Assembly: GCF_030549525.1 (NCBI RefSeq)
Contig: NZ_CP130831.1
Location: 2,071,501-2,135,500 of the forward strand
From: Stenotrophomonas sp. 704A1
GTDB lineage: Bacteria; Pseudomonadota; Gammaproteobacteria; Xanthomonadales; Xanthomonadaceae
Length of the DNA: 64,000 nucleotides
Direction of reading: 5' to 3'
The translations under genes and the position numbers were made by a program. The notes under the pieces were generated by a model. It did no database searches. It was not told where the DNA came from and saw nothing but the letters and a program-made list of their open reading frames with translations. Positions 1 to 8,651 of the stretch are shown piece by piece (positions within the stretch are counted from its first letter, which is position 1; each line of letters opens with the position of its first letter).

Positions 1-117
1 GCGGCTCAGCACCGAGGGCGTGGTGGACAGCGCCACGGCGCCGGCCGTGAACGAGCCGTGTTCCACCACTGCCAGGAACACCTCCACATCGCCCAGGTAG
101 TCGAACTTGCGGCTCAT
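1..117 (-). CDS. LysR-family transcriptional regulator, N-terminal fragment
   Basis: The gene runs off the left edge of the window; only the first 39 codons are visible. The peptide begins MSRKFDYLGDVEVFLAVVEH and continues with GSFTAGA, the usual first helix of the LysR winged helix-turn-helix DNA-binding domain. It is transcribed away from the DJ-1-like gene that starts at 214, the classical LysR layout in which the regulator controls its divergent neighbour. The effector domain is outside the window, so the ligand cannot be judged. The family call is firm; the target is inferred from the arrangement. Confidence 0.8.
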   Translation of the reverse strand, partial: MSRKFDYLGDVEVFLAVVEHGSFTAGAVALSTTPSVLSR

Positions 118-157
118 TTGGCTCTCCGGCGAACAGATGTTTTGCGATGGGGCCAAT

Positions 158-178
158 TTATCGCCGCTGGGGCGATGA
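158..178. promoter_or_regulatory. Candidate LysR operator in divergent intergenic region
   Basis: An inverted repeat, ATCGCC-GCTGG-GGCGAT at 160-176 with A/T-rich flanks, lies between the divergent LysR gene and the DJ-1-like gene. Its size and the T-N11-A-like form suit a LysR recognition box. This is inference from position and symmetry only. Confidence 0.4.
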
Positions 179-182
179 ATAA

Positions 183-1725
<1,543 letters not shown>

Positions 1726-1759
1726 TAGCGTGTTCTCCTCTCAAGAGCGGCTTTCTTCT

Positions 1760-1908
1760 TCATCGGTTCCCCAGTAGCGGGGCAAAGTGCTTGGCGATTG
1801 CGACGGATATGGCAGCAATCGCGATGCCGCCGGGGTCGGTCCAGGGCGAAAGGGTGATGACCTGCAACCCCCGCCAATGCGGAACGCCAGAGTGCCTTTT
1901 GAGTCCAT
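1760..1908 (-). pseudogene. Possible frameshifted small membrane-protein gene
   Basis: From ATG 1908 the minus strand reads MDSKGTLAFRIGGG. A shift of one base at the G5 run near 1870 then continues as LQVITLSPWTDPGG and IAIAAISVAIAKHF to a stop at 1760-1762. The joined product would be 49 aa with one hydrophobic segment. The stop (TGA) overlaps an ATG that opens a 12-codon frame, MKKKAALERRTR. That frame in turn ends in TAATG, overlapping the nucleotidase start at 1725. This suggests, but does not prove, an old translationally coupled gene now broken by a one-base loss. No good ribosome-binding site precedes 1908. Confidence 0.25.
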
Positions 1909-2485
1909 CAGGCGCTGCTGCAGCGGGACAGTGCGCCGCGCCGTAACCACACACTACGGTCACCACGCGCCAGAATTGAAACTGAGATGGGCATCGCATC
2001 ACGGCGACGCCGCCCGGCAGATGCCGTAATCGGCATGCTGGAAATGCGGCTTATGTCGCGGCGCTTCTTCAAAGGCCTGCCGGCTGGCTGACCTGACCCT
2101 TGGCCAGGACGCACGGCCCGCACCCCCTCGCCACTTCGCCAACCAACGCGCACTCTGGCGCGCTTGGTGAGTGGATAATCCCGAGTGCTACCGATAGGCC
2201 GAACGGGGATATACCTGTTGCGTTCGGTCCGGACTCAATCCAAAGACGTCACAGAAAATGGATGCTCAGGCCAACTCAATATAGCACGCCGACCGGCGCG
2301 ATCATCATGCTGAAGCGTGTGTGTGCAGTACGCCCCCTTGGGCGCGGCTGATCAGCGCCAACGGCCTGAAGCCGCTCGATCTCCGGCAGTTTGATTGGGC
2401 ATGGCGGGGCTGCCATGGCACCATGGCGGGCTAGCCTCGTCCTTCCGGGCGGGGCCGTTTTCCCAGGGAAGCCCTCGAATACGAC
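1909..2485. other. Intergenic stretch with no convincing gene
   Basis: About 580 bases lack any frame with coding character on either strand. The short frames present have arginine- and proline-rich translations typical of shadows in GC-rich DNA. Base composition is locally lower in GC around 2200-2300. A weak 7-bp inverted repeat (CCGAACG at 2199-2205, CGTTCGG at 2221-2227) is the only structure seen. No repeat family is recognised. It may be decayed sequence. Confidence 0.5.
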
Positions 2486-3217
2486 ATGCGGACGTCTCTT
2501 TTCATTCTCTCCGCCCTGTGCCTTGCCTTGCTGTCCGGCTGCGCCAGTGGCCCGGAGGAGCACACCTCAAGCCGCGAGATCACGGGTGCGTTCGTGGCCG
2601 ACGATGGCCAGCTGTACCTGCTGCCGCGCTTTGAAGAGCCGATGCGTTTCAATGCCGCGCCATTCCGCGAGTACCGCGCGTTGATGGATAGCCCGCTGCG
2701 CGAGGCCGTGGCCTGCGCGCAGATGTACTTCCACGAGGATTGGCGCGACCCGGCCAACAAGGCCAAGGTGCACGGCAGCTATGCGCTGCTGCTGCGTCCG
2801 GAACAGGTGACGCCGGAACAGGTCGCGCAGTTCAAGCTGGAGCGGATTGAGGTGCTCCCGCGCGAGGCGAAGTATGTGGACGAGCGTGCGCGCGACTACC
2901 TGCCGCAGGATCGGAGCCGTTATGCGCTGGCGTTTGATCGGTCATGCAATCTTTCCAGGAAGGGCGGCAGCTATTACAGCGCGCTGTTCGAGGGCGACGG
3001 CGAGCGGGTGAAGTTGCCGGACGCTACTGCGTTGGCGGAGAAGGGGAAGCTGGCGCAACCGATCAGTGCGCGGGCGCAGCGGATCCTGCCGGAGAGGGAG
3101 GACAAACCGGGTGTTGGAACGGCGGCCGGCAAGGTGCTGGGCGCGGCGTTGATTCCTGTGGCGGTTCCGGTGTTTGTGTTGAGCTTGCCGTTCCTGGGGC
3201 CGGATCATTGGAAGTGA
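2486..3217 (+). CDS. Predicted lipoprotein of unknown function
   Basis: This 243-aa protein has a lipoprotein signal: a hydrophobic stretch, then LLSGCAS with the lipidated cysteine at position 19. No domain is recognised in the body. Near the C-terminus it has a hydrophobic segment (about 212-235: GAALIPVAVPVFVLSLPFLG), which is unusual for a lipoprotein and could insert into a membrane. ATG 2486 is the first start and puts the lipobox at the normal place. It stands alone, preceded by a long empty stretch and followed by an unrelated small membrane-protein gene. Function unknown. Confidence 0.75.
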   Translation: MRTSLFILSALCLALLSGCASGPEEHTSSREITGAFVADDGQLYLLPRFEEPMRFNAAPFREYRALMDSPLREAVACAQMYFHEDWRDPANKAKVHGSYALLLRPEQVTPEQVAQFKLERIEVLPREAKYVDERARDYLPQDRSRYALAFDRSCNLSRKGGSYYSALFEGDGERVKLPDATALAEKGKLAQPISARAQRILPEREDKPGVGTAAGKVLGAALIPVAVPVFVLSLPFLGPDHWK

Positions 3218-3278
3218 TGGGGTGGCGTGGATCTACTCGAGCACCGCCGATGCCTGAACGTTCATCCTGGAGATATGT

Positions 3279-3758
3279 GTGCCCAGCACGCTGGAAACTG
3301 TTTTGAAGACTGTAGGCTTCATTGTCGTTGCGGCGTTTCCGTTGGTGATCCTCTGGTTCATTCTGCGGCGAATGTCAGCGACCGCGCGTTCTGCATTGGG
3401 ATCAGGGCTGCGTTTGAATCCCCCTCGCCGGATTTCCGGTACATCCATGACCTTGGTGATGGTGGACGGCAAAGAGGACCGGGAGCACTACTTCTTTGAT
3501 ACGGACAGCTTCTACATGCGGCGGGGACCGGTGCCCACGGCGGTTCCGCTCTCGCAGATCACCTCAGTCACTCGAACCTCGGATGTTCTTTACGGGCGCT
3601 ATGTCTGGCAGGTCTGCTTCAGCAAAACATCGGGTCGAAAATGCGTGACGTTCACGAACAACCTGACGCTGTTCAACCGCGATTTCCTGCTCTTTCTGGA
3701 GGCGGTGCGGAAGGCCAATCCACTGGCGACCGTTGATCGAGCGGGCATCCGCTTCTAG
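3279..3758 (+). CDS. Small inner-membrane protein of unknown function
   Basis: This 159-aa protein has one N-terminal membrane helix (about residues 9-29, VGFIVVAAFPLVILWFIL) followed by a soluble domain of about 125 residues with alternating strands, probably cytoplasmic. The GTG start at 3279 is chosen because GGAG at 3269-3272 sits six bases upstream. The soluble part (FDTDSFYMRRGPVPTAVPLS, then ITSVTRTSDVLYGRYVW) looks like a PH-type barrel that reads a membrane or peptide surface, but I cannot assign a family. No operon partner is evident. Confidence 0.65.
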   Translation: MPSTLETVLKTVGFIVVAAFPLVILWFILRRMSATARSALGSGLRLNPPRRISGTSMTLVMVDGKEDREHYFFDTDSFYMRRGPVPTAVPLSQITSVTRTSDVLYGRYVWQVCFSKTSGRKCVTFTNNLTLFNRDFLLFLEAVRKANPLATVDRAGIRF

Positions 3759-3838
3759 CTGAGGGCCAACAGGGGGGCACTTAAAGGGACGAGCCGGTGA
3801 AGCTACACTGGCCGCCTATGCCTGTTGGAAGCACGCCC

Positions 3839-4621
3839 ATGTTCAGTGGAAAGGTCGCGGTGGTCACCGGCTCCACCAGCGGTATCGGTCTTGGCATCGC
3901 TACGGCCTTGGCGCGCCAGGGCGCCGACATCGTGCTGAATGGATTCGGCGATGCGCAGGAGATCGAACGCATCCGTACCAACCTGGAAACCGAGTTCGGT
4001 GTTCGCGTGGCGCATGACGGCGCCGATCTCTCCCGCGGCGAAGCGGTGCGCGAAATGATCGCCCACGCCGTCGCGAAGATGGGGCGCATCGACATCCTGG
4101 TGAACAATGCCGGCATCCAGCACACCGCCTCGATCGAGGAATTTCCTGTCGAGAAGTGGGATGCGATCCTGGCGCTTAATCTGTCGGCGGTGTTCCATGC
4201 AACGGCGGCGGCCTTGCCCCATATGAAGCAGCAAGGCGCCGGCCGCATCATCAATATCGCCTCGGTGCACGGCTTGGTCGGCTCGGTGAACAAGTCGGCC
4301 TACGTGGCGGCCAAGCATGGGGTAGTGGGCTTCACCAAGGTAACGGCGCTGGAGAACGCAGGCACGGGCATCACCGCCAATGCCATCTGCCCGGGTTGGG
4401 TGCGTACGGCGCTGGTCGAGCAACAGATCACCGCGTTGGCAGAGAAGGACGGCACGGATCAGGAAGCTGCGGCCCGCGCGCTGCTGGCTGAAAAGCAGCC
4501 CTCGTTGCAGTTCGTGACGCCTGAGCAGCTGGGCGAGATGGTGGTGTTCCTGGCGTCGGATGCCGCCGCGCAGATCACCGGCACGGCGCTGCCGGTCGAT
4601 GGGGGCTGGACTGCCCGCTAG
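3839..4621 (+). CDS. bdhA: 3-hydroxybutyrate dehydrogenase (SDR family)
   Basis: This NAD-dependent short-chain dehydrogenase very probably interconverts (R)-3-hydroxybutyrate and acetoacetate in ketone-body or PHB turnover. Visible features are the Rossmann glycine motif TGSTSGIGLG, NNAG at about 88-91, the catalytic Ser (IASVHG), and YVAAK with the Tyr and Lys. ICPGWVRTALVEQQI is typical of bacterial 3-hydroxybutyrate dehydrogenases. ATG 3839 gives exactly 260 aa, the usual family length, and has GGAAG at 3827-3831. Longer in-frame starts upstream (3797, 3818) lack family support. No PHB or acetoacetate genes flank it here. Confidence 0.85.
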   Translation: MFSGKVAVVTGSTSGIGLGIATALARQGADIVLNGFGDAQEIERIRTNLETEFGVRVAHDGADLSRGEAVREMIAHAVAKMGRIDILVNNAGIQHTASIEEFPVEKWDAILALNLSAVFHATAAALPHMKQQGAGRIINIASVHGLVGSVNKSAYVAAKHGVVGFTKVTALENAGTGITANAICPGWVRTALVEQQITALAEKDGTDQEAAARALLAEKQPSLQFVTPEQLGEMVVFLASDAAAQITGTALPVDGGWTAR

Positions 4622-4693
4622 CGGACCGGTATCGGCCGCGTTGCCGACGCCGCAGCTGCCAAGGCGCCTGCGGCGTCGTCCCGACGCAGCCGT

Positions 4694-5158
4694 CTACTGC
4701 GGCTTGGCAAACACATCCAGCCCCTTGCCCGTCTCCAACAACGACTTCAGGCTGGACAGCACGATCGGCCAGCCCTGGCGGATGCCGGTATCCATGCCGC
4801 TGCCCGGTTGCAGCTGGTCGTGGGTGACGGTCAGCCGCACCATATCCTGGTAGGGCACGATCTCGAAGGTGACGCGGCTGTAGGCGGCCGGATCATCGGC
4901 CTGCGAGGCGCCGGCCCAGGTGATCACCAGCCGCGAGGGCGGGGTGCTTTCCACCACTTCGCCGACCAGTTCGACCGAGCGCGTTTCGTTGGCGCGCACA
5001 TGCTGCCAGCGCGAGCCGGGTTTCCAGTCGGAGACGTTTTCGTGGCCCCAGTAGGTGCGGGCAATCTCGGGGCGGGTGATGGCTTCGAACACCTTCTGTG
5101 GGGTGGAGGCAATGTAGATCACGTGGATGAAGCGGGTGGACTCTGCGGACATCGTCAT
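4694..5158 (-). CDS. SRPBCC/AHSA1-like domain protein
   Basis: This 154-aa protein is a START-like SRPBCC fold of the AHSA1 (Aha1 C-terminal, CalC-like) group. Evidence is IYIASTPQKVFEAITRPEIA near the N-terminus and SLKSLLETGKGLDV at the end, the helix that lids the hydrophobic cavity. Such proteins bind hydrophobic ligands; the ligand is unknown. It is the last gene of a three-gene minus-strand operon: its ATGA overlaps the stop of the ArsR gene, and a second SRPBCC gene opens the operon. ArsR plus SRPBCC pairs are common in proteobacteria, and the regulator probably controls both. Confidence 0.85.
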   Translation of the reverse strand: MTMSAESTRFIHVIYIASTPQKVFEAITRPEIARTYWGHENVSDWKPGSRWQHVRANETRSVELVGEVVESTPPSRLVITWAGASQADDPAAYSRVTFEIVPYQDMVRLTVTHDQLQPGSGMDTGIRQGWPIVLSSLKSLLETGKGLDVFAKPQ

Positions 5159-5469
5159 TCTCCTTCCAGTTCTCGTTTCAGGTCATGCAGCAGGCTCAGG
5201 CGCTGCTGTTCGAACTTGCGTACCCAGCGTTCGTAGATGTCGTGCAATGGCACAGGGTTGATGAAGTGCAGCTTCTCGCGGCCACGCCGCACGGTGCTGA
5301 TCAGGTTGGCGTCCTCCAGCAGGCCCAGATGCTGGGTGGCCGACTGCCGGGTCATCTGCAGGTGCTCGCACAGCTGGCCCAGGGTCTGGCCGTTGTTGGC
5401 ACAGAGCAGATCCAGCAGGGTCCTGCGGGTGGGATCGGCCAGGGCTTTGAAGACCTTGTCTGGATCCAT
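5155..5469 (-). CDS. ArsR-family winged-helix repressor
   Basis: This 104-aa protein starts MDPDKVFKALADPTRRTLLD, the classical ArsR/SmtB opening. The recognition helix region is MTRQSATQHLGLLEDANLI and the wing is VRRGREKLHFINPV. It lacks the paired Cys/His metal sites of SmtB-type sensors, so it belongs to the non-metal-sensing ArsR group often paired with AHSA1 proteins. ATG 5469 lies 8 bases downstream of the first SRPBCC gene, and the end overlaps the next gene by four bases. A longer in-frame read-through upstream is a shadow of the preceding gene. Confidence 0.85.
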   Translation of the reverse strand: MDPDKVFKALADPTRRTLLDLLCANNGQTLGQLCEHLQMTRQSATQHLGLLEDANLISTVRRGREKLHFINPVPLHDIYERWVRKFEQQRLSLLHDLKRELEGE

Positions 5470-5477
5470 GCGGTGCG

Positions 5478-5933
5478 TCAGTTCCACTCGTCGATCTTGA
5501 TGTCGCGCGGGCTGGGTTGGCCGCGGCCGGTTTCCAGCAGGGATTTCAGGCTCATCAGGAACATGGCCCACTTGGTGTTGCAGTGACGGATGAACTCGGC
5601 GCGCTCGCCCCAGCCATCGTGGGTGAACAGCACGATGCTGTATTCGCCTTCCTGGTGCAGGGCAAAGCGGATGTGGGTGCCGGTCCATTCCGGCGGCCCG
5701 GCCAGCACTCCCCACAGCACCAGGCCGCTGGGCTGCAGTTCGCGCAGCTTCATCTGCATGGCGCCGCGGTCTTCGCCGTTGGCGGTGAAGCGCAGTTGCA
5801 GGGTGCCGCCTGGGTGCCGGTCGCCTTCGGTTTCCTCGGTCCACCAGCCGGCGACGCCTTCGGGGGTGGCCAGGGCCTGGTAGACCTGGGCGACGGGTGC
5901 CTTGATGCCGATTCTGTGAGCGATCTCGAGCAT
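5478..5933 (-). CDS. SRPBCC/AHSA1-like domain protein, first gene of ArsR operon
   Basis: This 151-aa SRPBCC protein starts MLEIAHRIGIKAPVAQVYQ and ends in the lid helix MFLMSLKSLLETGRGQP. It shares fold and C-terminal pattern with the product of 4694-5158 but is clearly diverged. ATG 5933 is chosen because GGAGGAAC lies just upstream and the family normally begins here; the frame stays open 31 codons further but with no site. The order SRPBCC-ArsR-SRPBCC, with tiny gaps and overlaps, indicates one transcript. Ligand unknown. Confidence 0.85.
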   Translation of the reverse strand: MLEIAHRIGIKAPVAQVYQALATPEGVAGWWTEETEGDRHPGGTLQLRFTANGEDRGAMQMKLRELQPSGLVLWGVLAGPPEWTGTHIRFALHQEGEYSIVLFTHDGWGERAEFIRHCNTKWAMFLMSLKSLLETGRGQPSPRDIKIDEWN

Positions 5934-6105
5934 GTCTGGTTCCTCCGGTGGGAGGGCGGCCTGCGGTGTAGGCCGTCCATGGATCGACAATAGGCAGGTA
6001 AATGCCTGCATGTCAATGGCCGTCATCGCGTTCCGTGGCGGCGGTCGCGCTCTGCCCGTTTCCGTTCAGGCCGGGCTGTCACTGGGCGAGCGCCTCCAAG
6101 GGTGG

Positions 6106-6134
6106 TTGACAGCCAGTCAACCTACTAGTAGGTT
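6106..6134 (+). promoter_or_regulatory. TetR-gene promoter overlapping a 16-bp palindromic operator
   Basis: TTGACA at 6106-6111 and TAGGTT at 6129-6134 form a promoter with 17-bp spacing. The perfect palindrome AACCTACTAGTAGGTT (6119-6134) covers the -10 element. The same core recurs at 6782-6795, so binding here would make the TetR gene self-repressing. Confidence 0.65.
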
Positions 6135-6140
6135 GAAGGC

Positions 6141-6728
6141 ATGAAAGACACACTCTCGCCCAAGGCACAGGAGATCCTGGCGCACGCCCGTTCGCTGCTG
6201 GAAGCCGGTGGTTACAACGGTTTCAGCTATGCGGACGTGTCGGCGCGGGTGAACATCAGCAAGGCCAGCATCCATCACCATTTCCCCAGCAAGGCCGACC
6301 TGGTGCGCACGGTGGTGGTGCTCTACCGCGCCGAGGCGCGCGAAGGGCTAGCGCTGCTGGACCGGCAGCTGGGCGATCCGCTGAAGGAGCTCAACGCCTA
6401 CGTGGATTACTGGTCCACCTGCATTGCCGGCGGCACGTCCTCGTTCTGCATCTGCGCGATGCTGGCGGCCGAGGCACCGATGATTCCGCCCGAGATTGCC
6501 GAGGAGGTGCGTGGGCATTTCGAGGATCTGAGCGGGTGGCTGGCGGTGACCCTGGAGAAGGGCGTGGCCCAAGGACAGCTGCGGCTGCAGGGGCCGGCAG
6601 CCGATGAGGCCAAGGCGTTCATGTCGGCAGTGCACGGCGCAATGCTGGCCGCGCGCGGGTTGGGCGATGCGGCGATGTTCGCGACGCTGGCGCGACTGGC
6701 CATTGCACGGGTGAATGCGAAGGTCTGA
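6141..6728 (+). CDS. TetR-family transcriptional repressor
   Basis: This 195-aa TetR regulator has its helix-turn-helix at about residues 27-50 (GFSYADVSARVNIS, then KASIHHHFPSKADLV). The ligand domain contains a CICAML cluster with two cysteines at about 113-115 (FCICAML), which could serve as redox or electrophile sensors. Its start at 6141 is seven bases after a perfect palindrome that overlaps its own promoter. A second copy of the palindrome lies in front of the next gene, so autoregulation plus control of that membrane protein is the simple reading. The effector is unknown. Confidence 0.88.
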   Translation: MKDTLSPKAQEILAHARSLLEAGGYNGFSYADVSARVNISKASIHHHFPSKADLVRTVVVLYRAEAREGLALLDRQLGDPLKELNAYVDYWSTCIAGGTSSFCICAMLAAEAPMIPPEIAEEVRGHFEDLSGWLAVTLEKGVAQGQLRLQGPAADEAKAFMSAVHGAMLAARGLGDAAMFATLARLAIARVNAKV

Positions 6729-6781
6729 CAGTTGTGCGGTGGCCTGCGGCAGCGCGGGCCTTCTTTTTACTCCATCAGCCT

Positions 6782-6795
6782 ACCTACTAGTAGGT
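6782..6795 (+). promoter_or_regulatory. Second copy of the TetR operator
   Basis: ACCTACTAGTAGGT at 6782-6795 is a perfect 14-bp palindrome, identical to the core of the one at 6119-6134. It lies 25 bases upstream of the membrane-protein gene at 6820. Two copies in 660 bases, each before a start codon, are hard to explain by chance. Confidence 0.65.
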
Positions 6796-6819
6796 TTATA
6801 CCCATCAAGAGAGATTTCC

Positions 6820-7314
6820 ATGGCACACCCTCTGTCTGCGCTTGGCGCGATCCACACCGCCGTCAGTCTGGTTCCGGTCCTGGCCGGGCTGTACGGCTTC
6901 CTCCGCCACCGCGCGATCGATCCGGCCACCCGCGCGGGCAAGCTCTATTTGCTGGGCCTGGTGCTGTCGGTGGTGACCTCGTTCACCGTGTCCAGCACCG
7001 GCGGGCTCAATCCCGGCCACGCATTCGGCGTGATCGTGCTGCTGGTGGCATTCGGCGGGGTGCTGGCGGCACGGCTGCGCGTCCTCGGCCGCACCGCACC
7101 GTACCTGTCCACTTTCGCGCTGTCGTTGAGTTTTCTGCTGTCGCTGGTGCCGGGCGTGAATGAAACGCTGACGCGCCTTCCGTTGTCGCATCCGATCGCC
7201 GCGGCACCGCTGGCACCGGTGATCCTGCACACGCTGCTGGGCTGCGCGGTGGTATTCGTGATCGGATTCGTGGCGCAGTGCTGGCGGATCCATGTGCGCG
7301 GCGCACGCCGGTAA
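6820..7314 (+). CDS. Small integral membrane protein controlled by adjacent TetR
   Basis: This 164-aa hydrophobic protein has about four or five predicted membrane helices (residues ~5-24, 44-62, 65-85, 96-115, 130-155). It resembles DUF2306-type membrane proteins, but the family call is tentative. ATG 6820 follows AAGAGAGA and starts MAHPLSALGAIHTAVSLVP; the in-frame extension back to 6715 overlaps the TetR gene and is ignored. The operator palindrome at 6782-6795 suggests repression by the TetR product. Substrate unknown. Confidence 0.7.
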   Translation: MAHPLSALGAIHTAVSLVPVLAGLYGFLRHRAIDPATRAGKLYLLGLVLSVVTSFTVSSTGGLNPGHAFGVIVLLVAFGGVLAARLRVLGRTAPYLSTFALSLSFLLSLVPGVNETLTRLPLSHPIAAAPLAPVILHTLLGCAVVFVIGFVAQCWRIHVRGARR

Positions 7315-7340
7315 GTCGTGGCGCCGGTAGTGCGCGGCGA

Positions 7341-8342
7341 TCAGCAGCCCACCAACCGCTCTGCTGCGATGCCGCTGCGATGCTGGTTGCGGTATTCGAT
7401 GGGACTGGCCGCGACCATGCTGCGGAAATGGCGGCGGAAGGATTCCTGCGAGCCGAACCCGGCCTGCTCGGCCACCCACTGCAGCGGGCGGTCGGTGGTC
7501 TCCAGCAGCTCGCGTGCATAGGCCACGCGTTCGCGGATCAGCCAGTCGATGGGCGACAGGCCGGTGGCGTCGAGGAACTGCCGCTGCAGGGTGCGCTGGC
7601 TCAGCGCAGCCTGCTCGGCCAGGCTGGCGAGCGAGTGGCTTTGGCGCAGGTTGCGGCGCATCCATTCCATCAGTTTCGCAAGGCGTGTCGGTTCCCCGTT
7701 GGGGATCGCGCGGCTGACGCGCTGGCTGCGTCCAGCATCACGCCACGGCGCCAGCACCAGCCGTTCGGCGACCAGGTTGGCCACGCGTGCGCCGTAATCG
7801 TTGCGCACCATGTGCAGCATCATGTCCATGCCGGTGGCCGAACCGGCCGAGGTGATGATGGTGCCGGTATCGACGTAGAGCACATCGTCGCGCACGTGGA
7901 TGCGCGGGAAGTCGCGGGCCAGTGTTTCGGTCAGCCGCCAGTGGGTGGTGGCCTGGCGGCCGTCGAGCAGGCCGGCCCAGGCCAGCACGAAGGCACCGGA
8001 GCAGATCGAGGCGATGCGCGCACCGCGGGCATGCGCGCGGATCAGCGCGTCAAGCAGGGGCTGCGGCGGACGCTCGCTGGGTTCGCGCCAGCCGGGAATG
8101 ACGATGATGTCGGCATCTTCAACGGCATCGAGATCGTAGGGCAGCTGTACCTGTGCGCTGCCGAGCATGCGCAGTGCGCCGGGCTCGCCTGCGCACAGCT
8201 GGGTGCGGTACCAGGCGACGCCCAACTCGGGCCTTATTGGGGCGAACAGGCCGACGGCGCAGCCGAACTCGAACAGGCCCTGGCCGTGGCAGGCAACGAT
8301 GGCGACGGTCGGCGCGGTGGGGTCGGCGGGTGGGCTGGGCAT
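7341..8342 (-). CDS. GlxA/FtrA-family AraC-type transcriptional regulator
   Basis: This 333-aa regulator combines an N-terminal DJ-1/PfpI-like domain (about 10-185) with a C-terminal AraC pair of helix-turn-helix motifs (about 220-320). The DJ-1 elbow reads SICSGAFVLAWAGLLDG with its Cys kept; TTHWRLTETLA and GSATGMDMMLHMV are typical of the GlxA group. The DNA-binding part includes LASLAEQAALSQRTLQRQF and WVAEQAGFGSQESFRRHF. Such proteins respond to small metabolites (for example carnitine or arginine in other species). It is transcribed away from the TonB-receptor cluster, and a role in controlling it is possible but not shown. Confidence 0.88.
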   Translation of the reverse strand: MPSPPADPTAPTVAIVACHGQGLFEFGCAVGLFAPIRPELGVAWYRTQLCAGEPGALRMLGSAQVQLPYDLDAVEDADIIVIPGWREPSERPPQPLLDALIRAHARGARIASICSGAFVLAWAGLLDGRQATTHWRLTETLARDFPRIHVRDDVLYVDTGTIITSAGSATGMDMMLHMVRNDYGARVANLVAERLVLAPWRDAGRSQRVSRAIPNGEPTRLAKLMEWMRRNLRQSHSLASLAEQAALSQRTLQRQFLDATGLSPIDWLIRERVAYARELLETTDRPLQWVAEQAGFGSQESFRRHFRSMVAASPIEYRNQHRSGIAAERLVGC

Positions 8343-8412
8343 GGCCTGATGCTACGGGGGCGGTGGGTGGCACGGAGCAGTGCGCGGGCATGAGGTGATG
8401 CCTGCGGAGCAT

Positions 8413-8498
8413 GTAGCGCCGAGCCATGCTCGGCTGCTCTTCGCGGCTCAATTGAATGGGCTTCGCCTGGCATTGAGCCGAGCATGGCTCGGCGCTAC
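8413..8498. repeat. SMAG REP element, inverted dimer
   Basis: Two perfect 23-bp arms, 8413-8435 starting GTAGCGCCGAGCC and 8476-8498 ending GGCTCGGCGCTAC, face each other around a 40-base spacer. Each arm is also a short hairpin (GCCGAGCCATGCTCGGC type). The terminal GTAG and the palindromic core identify the SMAG family of Stenotrophomonas. It lies in the divergent region between the GlxA regulator and the TonB-receptor gene. Confidence 0.85.
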
Positions 8499-8540
8499 TG
8501 AAAGCAGCGCACCGGCGCTGCCGCCTAACGTCATGACCAG

Positions 8541-8568
8541 CCGTCATGTGGCTGGCCGGATATGACGG
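8541..8568. promoter_or_regulatory. Inverted repeat upstream of TonB-receptor gene
   Basis: CCGTCAT at 8541-8547 and ATGACGG at 8562-8568 form an inverted repeat with centres 21 bp (two helical turns) apart; a third related ACGTCATGAC lies at 8529-8538. Position 80-120 bases before the start suggests a regulator site. The protein that binds is unknown. Confidence 0.35.
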
Positions 8569-8651
8569 TTGGGTGACGCGATCCCGCCTGTTGCCATGGG
8601 GGAACAGGTTCTTGAATGGAGGCGTGTTTCCGGCCCACCCCACGAGCCCCC

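Noticed and set aside
1870..1880. Programmed -1 frameshift at the G5 run
   Set aside because: No slippery heptamer, stem-loop or known family (such as transposase or DnaX) is present; a simple indel or decay is more likely.
2199..2227. 7-bp inverted repeat in the empty stretch
   Set aside because: Short stem with a 15-base loop, no adjacent gene start; occurs by chance in DNA of this composition.
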